13,670 nt of DNA from an uncultured Bacteroidales bacterium (GTDB lineage Bacteria > Bacteroidota > Bacteroidia > Bacteroidales > Marinilabiliaceae). Below are positions 8,581 to 13,670 of the stretch, piece after piece; position 1 is the stretch's first letter; each line of letters opens with the position of its first letter. The stretch is from the NCBI GenBank assembly GCA_934699135.1, contig CAKUVM010000041.1, forward strand, positions 1 to 13,670. The letters are read 5' to 3'. Made by a program: the position numbers and the translations under genes. A model generated the notes under the pieces. The model did not search any database. It was not told the origin of the DNA and saw nothing but the letters and a program-made list of their open reading frames with translations.

Positions 8581-8612
8581 TTCGCAAAGAGACGCGGAAA
8601 AACATATATTTG
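8581..8612 (+). promoter_or_regulatory. Putative promoter of the prolyl isomerase-azlCD operon
   Basis: TATATTTG at 8605-8612 matches TAnnTTTG exactly. TTCG at 8581-8584, one base off TTTG, lies 20 bases upstream as a -33 element. Transcription would start near 8616-8620, about 30 bases before the ATG at 8650. It is the only clear promoter for the four overlapping genes that follow. Confidence 0.55.
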
Positions 8613-8649
8613 CGGAAGAACACAATAAACAAGTTCATCTATTACACCA

Positions 8650-10506
8650 ATGGACATGAAAATCCTGACCGCCGCGGCCTTGGCCATGGCCACCACCGCG
8701 ACCTTGGCGCAAAAGGCAGACGCGCCGTTCTTGCGCATTGGGAAAGACGTGACCTCATGGGGCGAGTTTGAACACCTCTACGAGCAGAACCGCACCACGG
8801 CACTGACGCCCATGTCAAAACAAGAATACGCCACCCTCTTCACCAACTACAAGCTGAAAGCCGCCGAGGCGCGGGCGCAAAAGATTGACACTCTGGCCAC
8901 ATACAGAGACGAGTGCAAATATTACCTTGACGAGCTGGCCAACGGCTACTTGGAAGACACAATGGCCGTGTGGCGCATAGCCGCCAAAGAGCGCCAGAGG
9001 CTGGGCGAAGAGATTCACGCGGCCCACGTCCTCGTCTCGGTGCGGCCCAACGCGTCGGCCGCCGACACGCTAAAGGCCTACAAGCAGGCGCAAGAGGCGC
9101 GCCAAATGGTGGAGAGCGGCGTAGACTTCGCCACCGTGGCGGACAAATATTCCGCCGACCCGTCGGCCAAGACCAACCACGGCGACTTGGGCTATTTCTC
9201 CGCCATGCAGATGGTGGAGCAGTTTGAAGACGCGGCCTACGCCACAGCGCCAGGCCAGACGTCCAGCATCTTCCGCACGCGGTTTGGCTACCATTTCCTG
9301 AAAGTGTATGACCGCCGCCCCACCGAGGGCGAAGTGAGGGTGAGGCACATAATGAAAATTGTGCCGGCCGGCGCGCCCACCGAGATGCAGGAGCGAGCCA
9401 AGCAACAGATTGACAGCATATATGACGCCATTGTAAACCACGGGGCAGACTTCGAGGCCATGGCCCAAAGACACTCGGACGACGCGCAAAGCGCACCCCG
9501 CGGCGGGCTTATGCCGTGGTTCTCGCGAGACCAGATATTGCCAGAGTTCGCCAACGCCTCGTTCGACCTGAAGGAGGACGGCGACATATCCGCCCCCGTC
9601 AGGACGCGGGCCGGGTGGCACATAATATGCCGCGTGGGGCGGCGCACCATGATGCCGCAAGAGGACTTCGACAGGATGATTGCCCGCGCCAAGAAGTCGA
9701 TGCCCTTGATAAAGAACGCGCCCTACCGCAGCCGAATGGGCCAACTGGCCAAGGAATACGGATTCCGCTGGGACGAGGCCGGACGCGACACGCTCATCGG
9801 GATCTTCTTGGCCAGCCCCAACCCCTATGACCGCCAGAGGGCGCTGAAAGCCAAGAGCCAAATGAGGCTGGCCACGCTGGGCGGCAAAGACATCATGATG
9901 CCAGAAGCCGCGCAATGGGCCAACAAATGGGACTCCAACACACTGCCGGCCGAGAACGCCACGGACTTGGCCTATGAGATGGTGCGCCAATATGAGCGCG
10001 GGCGGCTAGAGGACAAATATCCCGAATATCGATACACAAGCGCGGAGTATCGTGACGGCCTGCTAGTCTTCGAATTTATGCAACGCAACATTTGGAACAC
10101 AACGCCAGACTCCGCACGAGTGGACAGCCTCTTTGCCGCGCACCCGGAAAGATACGCCACAGGCGGGAGCTTTGACGGCGACATATATTTCTGCCCCACG
10201 CCCAAGGTGGCCGCCAAGGTGGCAAAACTGGCCACCAAGGGGAAAAAAGCCAAGGCCGCGGCCCTAGCTCTCAAGACCGTCAGCGGCCCGCTGGCGCAAG
10301 GCGACATATATGACGACTACCTGTGGCCCATCGGCGAGGCCGACCCCTACGTGGCCGTGTGCGGCAAGGTGACAAACGGCAAGGCGCAGAGGCTGAGCGA
10401 GTGCCGCGGGCATGTGATGGCAGACCTGCAAGCCCTGGCCGACCGCAAGCTCACGGAACAGCTGAGACTGAAATATAAACCCGAACAACTCATAAAAATA
10501 AAATGA
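8650..10506 (+). CDS. Periplasmic parvulin-type peptidyl-prolyl isomerase (SurA/PpiC-like)
   Basis: A 618-residue exported folding factor expected to catalyse prolyl cis/trans isomerisation and chaperone envelope proteins in the periplasm. A signal peptide covers about residues 1-20, with likely cleavage after T-L-A. Two tandem parvulin (rotamase) domains follow: near 121-220 (IHAAHVLVSV ... LGYFSAMQM ... FGYHFLKVYDRR) and near 228-331 (VRVRHIMKIV ... GGLMPWFSRDQI ... AGWHIICRVGRR). Residues after about 335 form a long C-terminal region I cannot assign; SurA itself has about 430 residues, so this extension is unusual. Translation could instead start at the ATG at 8656, which gives a more typical Met-Lys signal peptide. 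The stop codon overlaps the next start as ATGA, implying translational coupling to the esterase lipoprotein. Confidence 0.88.
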   Translation: MDMKILTAAALAMATTATLAQKADAPFLRIGKDVTSWGEFEHLYEQNRTTALTPMSKQEYATLFTNYKLKAAEARAQKIDTLATYRDECKYYLDELANGYLEDTMAVWRIAAKERQRLGEEIHAAHVLVSVRPNASAADTLKAYKQAQEARQMVESGVDFATVADKYSADPSAKTNHGDLGYFSAMQMVEQFEDAAYATAPGQTSSIFRTRFGYHFLKVYDRRPTEGEVRVRHIMKIVPAGAPTEMQERAKQQIDSIYDAIVNHGADFEAMAQRHSDDAQSAPRGGLMPWFSRDQILPEFANASFDLKEDGDISAPVRTRAGWHIICRVGRRTMMPQEDFDRMIARAKKSMPLIKNAPYRSRMGQLAKEYGFRWDEAGRDTLIGIFLASPNPYDRQRALKAKSQMRLATLGGKDIMMPEAAQWANKWDSNTLPAENATDLAYEMVRQYERGRLEDKYPEYRYTSAEYRDGLLVFEFMQRNIWNTTPDSARVDSLFAAHPERYATGGSFDGDIYFCPTPKVAAKVAKLATKGKKAKAAALALKTVSGPLAQGDIYDDYLWPIGEADPYVAVCGKVTNGKAQRLSECRGHVMADLQALADRKLTEQLRLKYKPEQLIKIK

Positions 10507-11339
10507 ACAGACTCGTAAATAACATATTGGCCACCGCGGCCGTCACCCTCGCGATGGCCGCCTGCACCGCCACGCAGCCACAAGACACGGCAGCCAAGGC
10601 AAACGCTCCGGCGGCGACCGACACCATAGCCTACCGCAAAGTGGACCTGCCCAGCGGCGGCAAGCTGCTGGTCTTCCCCTGCCAACAAGACACGGCGCGC
10701 TCGGCCACAGTGATTTTGCCTGGCGGCGGCTACTGTTTCCTGGCCGAGGGGCATGAGGGCCGCGACGTGGCGGACTGGATGTGCCGCGACGGGCAGACGG
10801 CTTTTGTGCTGCTCTACCGATTCCCCCAGACTAACCCCGCGGTGCCCAACACCGACGCGCGCGAAGCCCTGGAATATGCCCGCTCACACGCCGACAGCCT
10901 TGGCCACTACGCCAAAGTGGGCATCATGGGCAGCTCTGCCGGCGGACACCTGGCCTCGACCGTGGCCACGCACACCAACCTGGCCGACTTCCAGATTCTC
11001 CTCTACCCCGTCATATCAATGAACCCCACCCTCACCCACATGGGATCACATGACTTTCTGCTGGGGCAGAACCCTGGCAAAGAGGCTGAGGAGCTATATA
11101 GCAACGACTTGCAGGTGACGGATAAGACACCGTGCGCCTTCATAGCCCTGTCTTTAGACGATGACATTGTGCCGGCCCTGCCCAACGGCGTGGCCTATGC
11201 CGAGGCTCTGGCGCGCCACAATGTGCCGACCACGCTGCTGTGCTATCCGCGCGGCGGCCACGGATGGGGTTTTAATGACACGTTCGAGTTTGCCGAGCAG
11301 TGGAAAGCGGAGCTGAGGAAGTTTCTGAAAGAGCGGTAA
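10503..11339 (+). CDS. Lipoprotein alpha/beta-hydrolase (esterase/acetyl-esterase type)
   Basis: A 278-residue hydrolase with a lipoprotein signal peptide: a hydrophobic run ends in M-A-A-C with C21 as the lipidated cysteine, so it should be anchored in the envelope. The fold is recognised from an oxyanion-loop motif G74-G-G-Y77, the nucleophile elbow G143-S-S145-A-G-G, an acidic group D219-D-D221-I-V-P and H253 in GGHGWGF near the C-terminus, giving a complete Ser-Asp-His triad. This layout is typical of small esterases that remove acetyl or other acyl groups from sugars (BD-FAE/Axe-like). The substrate is not evident. It overlaps the prolyl isomerase stop by four bases, and its own 3' end overlaps azlC by 40 bases. 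Confidence 0.85.
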   Translation: MNRLVNNILATAAVTLAMAACTATQPQDTAAKANAPAATDTIAYRKVDLPSGGKLLVFPCQQDTARSATVILPGGGYCFLAEGHEGRDVADWMCRDGQTAFVLLYRFPQTNPAVPNTDAREALEYARSHADSLGHYAKVGIMGSSAGGHLASTVATHTNLADFQILLYPVISMNPTLTHMGSHDFLLGQNPGKEAEELYSNDLQVTDKTPCAFIALSLDDDIVPALPNGVAYAEALARHNVPTTLLCYPRGGHGWGFNDTFEFAEQWKAELRKFLKER

Positions 11340-12055
11340 GGGCTTCTGGCCGCTCCGACCTCGCCGCCGCTTTTCGGCTGTCGGTGCCAGTCTTGGGCGC
11401 CTACCTGTTCCTTGGCACCACATACGGGATGTTGGCCGCGTCATACGGCTACTCCGTCTGGACTCCGCTGGCCATGGCCATGGTCATATACAGCGGCTCG
11501 GTGGAGTTCATAGCGTTGACAATGCTCCTGGGGGTCTTTGATCCCTTGGGGGCATTTGTCATGGCAGTCATGGTGGGCGCGCGCCACCTGTTCTATGGCC
11601 TGACGATGCTGGACCGCTGGCGCGGCGCGGGGTGGCGCAAGCCCCTGCTGATATTCTGGATGAGTGACGAGACGTTTGCCGTCAACCTCACTGCCGGCGG
11701 CAGCGCGGCGCGCCAGTTGTGGGTCTCGGCGCTAGACTATGGCTACTGGGTGTGCGGCGCGGCCCTGGGCTTCGCCCTCTACTCCTGCGCGGGCGCGGCG
11801 GGGCTTGAGGAGCACCTGGCGGGGCTAGACTTTGCCGTGACGGCCATGTTTGTGGCCATTTTTATGGACGACTTCGTCAAGCGCGGCACGCGGAGCCTGT
11901 GGCACGGCCACGGGTCGGCCTATGCGGGTCTGGGCTGCACGGCGGCGTGCCTGGCCCTGCTGGGGCCGGAGCGTTTCATTGTGCCAAGCATGGCGTTGAT
12001 TTTGGCGGCGCTCTTTGTCAAATATCGCAAAGAGAAGAGGGAGGCCAGGCCATGA
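11300..12055 (+). CDS. azlC: AzlC family branched-chain amino acid transporter, large subunit
   Basis: A 251-residue inner-membrane protein of the AzlC/YgaZ family, the large subunit of a two-part exporter for branched-chain amino acids and analogues. Several hydrophobic segments are visible from about residue 28 on (VPVLGAYLFLGTTYGMLA, then PLAMAMVIYSGSVEFIAL, which is the conserved A/S-G-S/A-x-x-F region, and GAFVMAVMVGARHLFYGL, the conserved N/A-R-H-x-x-Y/F motif). No ATG is available; the GTG at 11300 lies inside the hydrolase gene and leaves a normal-length cytoplasmic N-terminus. The next in-frame GTG (about 11384) would cut into the first membrane helix. The stop overlaps the azlD start as ATGA. 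Confidence 0.88.
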   Translation: MESGAEEVSERAVRASGRSDLAAAFRLSVPVLGAYLFLGTTYGMLAASYGYSVWTPLAMAMVIYSGSVEFIALTMLLGVFDPLGAFVMAVMVGARHLFYGLTMLDRWRGAGWRKPLLIFWMSDETFAVNLTAGGSAARQLWVSALDYGYWVCGAALGFALYSCAGAAGLEEHLAGLDFAVTAMFVAIFMDDFVKRGTRSLWHGHGSAYAGLGCTAACLALLGPERFIVPSMALILAALFVKYRKEKREARP

Positions 12056-12378
12056 GCACAGCACAGCAGATTATGACCATTGCCGTGATGGCGGCGGGCG
12101 TCATGCTCACCCGCTTCCTGCCTTTCGTCATCTTCCCGCCCGGCCGCCCCACCCCGCCCTTTGTCAAGTTTCTGGGGCGTTACCTGCCATCGGCCGTCTT
12201 CGGCATGCTGGTTGTCTATTGCCTCAAAGACTTCAGCCTGGCGGGGGGGTGCCATGGCGCGGCCCGCGCCCTGGGCGTAGCTCTCACCGCGGGCCTGCAC
12301 CTGTGGCGGAGGTCGCTGCTGCTCTCTTTCGCGGGCGGCACGGTGGGGTATATGGCGTTGCTGGAGCTCGGGCTGTGA
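12052..12378 (+). CDS. azlD: AzlD family branched-chain amino acid transporter, small subunit
   Basis: A 108-residue, highly hydrophobic protein of the AzlD/YgaH family, the obligate small partner of AzlC. Conserved features visible are T-R-x2-P near residues 19-23 (LTRFLPFVIF), the LGRYLPSAVFGMLVVYCLKD stretch near 40-60, H-L-W-R-R near 83-87 and a final G-G-T-V-G-Y-M-A-L helix. The true start is the ATG at 12052, which overlaps the azlC stop as ATGA; longer readings in this frame are azlC shadow. A run of seven G lies in codons 64-66. This is the last gene of the operon. Confidence 0.88.
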   Translation: MSTAQQIMTIAVMAAGVMLTRFLPFVIFPPGRPTPPFVKFLGRYLPSAVFGMLVVYCLKDFSLAGGCHGAARALGVALTAGLHLWRRSLLLSFAGGTVGYMALLELGL

Positions 12379-12432
12379 ATGCGCAAGGCGTTTGGGGTTT
12401 GTACGACGCGCGCAGATGGAAAACCGCCTCCA

Positions 12433-12462
12433 CTTGGGGGCTGTAAATATTGCCCGCCCAAG
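12433..12462 (+). terminator. Possible weak terminator hairpin after azlD
   Basis: CTTGGGGGC (12433-12441) can pair with GCCCGCCCAAG (12452-12462), nine base pairs with a two-base bulge and a ten-base loop, about 55 bases after the azlD stop. The sequence after it is only mildly T-rich (a T5 run at 12478-12482, 15 bases later), so rho-independent activity is doubtful. A second imperfect hairpin lies at 12516-12542. No small gene was recognised in 12379-12571. Confidence 0.3.
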
Positions 12463-12571
12463 ACCTTATCCTTAACATTTTTCGAGAGCTGATGCGTCCC
12501 TTGCCCTGTCAAGTCCCGCCCACTCTGATTTTTGTGGGGCGGAATGCCCCCCCCGCCCGCCTCATTGCCCT

Positions 12572-12601
12572 TTTGAGCCTGCGGCAAAATGGTTACATTT
12601 G
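12572..12601 (+). promoter_or_regulatory. Putative promoter of the split hipA module
   Basis: TTTG (12572-12575) and TACATTTG (12594-12601), an exact TAnnTTTG, are separated by 18 bases, a near-ideal Bacteroidota promoter. Transcription should start near 12605-12609, about 43 bases before the ATG at 12651. A run of eight C ends 17 bases upstream of the -33 box. Confidence 0.65.
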
Positions 12602-12605
12602 TTAG

Positions 12606-12633
12606 GGTGGAGCGTTTGCCACACGGCTCCACC
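12606..12633. promoter_or_regulatory. 8-bp perfect inverted repeat at the hip transcription start (operator or 5' hairpin)
   Basis: GGTGGAGC (12606-12613) and GCTCCACC (12626-12633) are exact reverse complements with a 12-base spacer. The left arm begins about five bases after the -7 box, at the predicted transcription start, and the right arm ends 17 bases before the hipS-like ATG. Inverted repeats at this place are typical operators of toxin-antitoxin autoregulation. In RNA the same sequence would form a GC-rich hairpin at the very 5' end of the message. The sequence shows the repeat; the function is inferred. Confidence 0.6.
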
Positions 12634-12650
12634 TATTACGCGATGCTAGG

Positions 12651-12977
12651 ATGAGACAACTCGACGTTTTTATGAATGACACTTTGGCCGGCAGGTTGAC
12701 AGAGGCGATGCCGGGCCGCGGCTACACGTTTGCCTACAATGCCGCCTACCTGGCCTCTCAGCTCCCGGCCATATCTGTCACGCTGCCGAAGCGAGAAGAG
12801 CCTTATGAGTCAGAATATCTTTTCCCATTCTTTTCCAACATGCTGCCAGAGGGGATAAACCGCAGGGTCATATGCAGGAGCATGCGCATTGACGAGGACG
12901 ATTTCTTCGGCCTCCTGACGGCCATGGCTGGCGCTGATTTCATAGGTGCCGTGAACGTGAGGAAGTGCAAGGGATGA
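12651..12977 (+). CDS. HipA N-terminal-domain protein (HipS-like, split HipA)
   Basis: This 108-residue protein corresponds to the N-terminal subdomain of HipA as a free-standing polypeptide. Visible marks are the opening MRQLDVFMNDTLAGRL, the S-V-T-L-P-K strand near 43-48, EYLFPFFSNMLPEG near 55-68, and the DEDDFFGLL / IGAVNV segments near 81-103. In the tripartite HipBST system of enteropathogenic E. coli the equivalent protein, HipS, binds the kinase HipT and acts as the antitoxin; a similar job is inferred here. It overlaps the kinase gene by ATGA, consistent with paired translation. The usual hipB-like DNA-binding gene is not found upstream. The ATG at 12651 is well placed behind a strong promoter. 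Confidence 0.82.
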   Translation: MRQLDVFMNDTLAGRLTEAMPGRGYTFAYNAAYLASQLPAISVTLPKREEPYESEYLFPFFSNMLPEGINRRVICRSMRIDEDDFFGLLTAMAGADFIGAVNVRKCKG

Positions 12978-13670
12978 TTATGATCAGGTGCTGCCCCGCC
13001 ACGCTCATTGAGGGCCATGACACGTATTCTGATGAAGCGCTTCAGTCGCTTTTCGGAGGGGAGGCCGTAAGCCCCTTTCTGGACTTTAAATTCGACGGCC
13101 GAGGTTGCCCAGCCAGCCTGGCGGGAGCCATATACCATATTTCAGTGTCTGGCGTGCAGGAGAAATTTCCGGCTGTGGTGGACGGGGGAAAGATAAGGAT
13201 TGCCGAGAAAGATGAACGGTCTACCCACATTTTGAAACCCGCGCCATGGGACGAGACCCTGGCGGAACGCCGACATGTGCCGGCCAATGAACATCTGACC
13301 ATGCAGATAGCCTCGCAAGTCTATGGCATTGACACGGCCGCCAACGGACTGTGCTTCGCGGCAGGGCGGGCCGTGTACATAACGAGGCGATTTGACATAG
13401 GGCCAGACGGCTCAAAATGCGCAATGGAAGACATGGCCGCCGCGGTGGGCAGAAACGAGTCGGCACGAGGACGTCAATTCAAATATTGCGGCTCTTATGA
13501 AGACGTGGCCAACGCCATCAGAGCCAACGTGACGGCCTGGGAGGAAGATCTGAGGCGGTTCTTTGAGTTGGTCGTGTTTAATTACGTATATGGCAACGGC
13601 GATGGTCACCTGAAAAATTTTTCCTTTGTCAAGCGAGAGGACGGATATAGACTCGCACCCGCCTACGACC
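12974..13670 (+). CDS. HipA-family Ser/Thr kinase core (HipT-like toxin), C-terminus cut by window edge
   Basis: An open frame from the ATG at 12974 runs off the window after 232 codons; such split kinases are usually near 310-335 residues, so roughly a quarter is missing. Kinase features in order: the flexible gate/P-loop S57-V-S59-G-V-Q-E-K, K88 in THILKP (ATP-binding lysine), E106 in NEHLTM, YITRRFD near 135-141, the catalytic loop G-N-G-D210-G-H-L-K-N215 and the metal-binding D232 in LAPAYD at the edge. All catalytic residues expected so far are intact, so the kinase looks active. Characterised relatives phosphorylate aminoacyl-tRNA synthetases (GltX for HipA, TrpS for HipT) and arrest growth; the target here is unknown. 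It overlaps the HipS-like gene by four bases. Confidence 0.83.
   Translation, partial: MIMIRCCPATLIEGHDTYSDEALQSLFGGEAVSPFLDFKFDGRGCPASLAGAIYHISVSGVQEKFPAVVDGGKIRIAEKDERSTHILKPAPWDETLAERRHVPANEHLTMQIASQVYGIDTAANGLCFAAGRAVYITRRFDIGPDGSKCAMEDMAAAVGRNESARGRQFKYCGSYEDVANAIRANVTAWEEDLRRFFELVVFNYVYGNGDGHLKNFSFVKREDGYRLAPAYD

Noticed and set aside
9070..9990. A 306-codon open frame on the minus strand opposite the isomerase gene, and similar long frames opposite other genes.
   Set aside because: They lie antisense to genes with clear domain motifs, show no recognisable protein features and are rich in His, Arg and Gly, as expected for shadow frames in G+C-rich DNA.
12516..12542. Imperfect hairpin CCGCCCAC / GTGGGGCGG as the azlD terminator.
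   Set aside because: It has a bulge and is followed by AATGCCCC rather than T residues, so there is no terminator signature on the plus strand.
12589..12654. A 21-codon frame (ATG at 12589) whose TGA overlaps the HipS-like ATG, as if a leader peptide or HipB remnant were coupled to it.
   Set aside because: Its ATG lies upstream of and across the predicted -7 box, so it would not be fully transcribed; the peptide has no helix-turn-helix character. The stop overlap is probably chance.
1..13670. CRISPR arrays, tRNA/rRNA genes or riboswitches.
   Set aside because: No regularly spaced direct repeats, cloverleaf-like sequences or familiar riboswitch cores were seen on reading either strand.

Overview
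The window looks like a chromosomal segment of a G+C-rich member of the Bacteroidales (Bacteroidota). Two things point there. Several genes match protein types common in that order: a phospho-sugar mutase with a typical Bacteroides-like N-terminus, an AddB-like nuclease with a degenerate helicase half, and a split HipA kinase. In addition, most intergenic gaps carry the Bacteroidota promoter signature TAnnTTTG (-7 box), several with a TTTG or near-TTTG box (-33) 18-20 bases upstream, and Shine-Dalgarno sites are not evident. No rRNA, tRNA, CRISPR array, IS element or integrase was seen.

Layout. At the left edge, on the minus strand, lie only the first ten codons of a probable secreted protein, divergent from the first large gene. 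Positions 228-3197 (+) encode an AddB-like PD-(D/E)XK nuclease with four cysteines placed for an iron-sulfur cluster. Converging on it, with stop codons 12 bases apart, is a Dna2-like nuclease-helicase (3210-6617, -). A short divergent promoter region separates that gene from a phosphoglucomutase/phosphomannomutase (6734-8485, +), which ends in a strong hairpin terminator.

A four-gene plus-strand unit with every junction overlapping follows (8650-12378): a periplasmic two-domain parvulin prolyl isomerase, a lipoprotein alpha/beta-hydrolase, and the branched-chain amino acid transporter pair AzlC/AzlD. Two junctions are ATGA overlaps, and azlC starts inside the hydrolase gene. The genes are probably co-transcribed and translationally coupled.

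After a 272-base gap comes a split HipA module: a HipA N-terminal-domain protein (HipS-like, 12651-12977) and, overlapping it by ATGA, the HipA kinase core (HipT-like, 12974 to the window edge, incomplete). No hipB-type helix-turn-helix gene precedes them. Instead there is a canonical promoter followed at the expected transcription start by a perfect 8-bp inverted repeat, either an operator or an mRNA 5' hairpin.

The most noteworthy points are the HipS/HipT pair without an upstream HipB and with a cis-acting inverted repeat, the convergent pair of nucleases (one with and one without a visible Fe-S cysteine set), and the unusual coupling of a folding factor, an esterase and an amino acid exporter in one operon.
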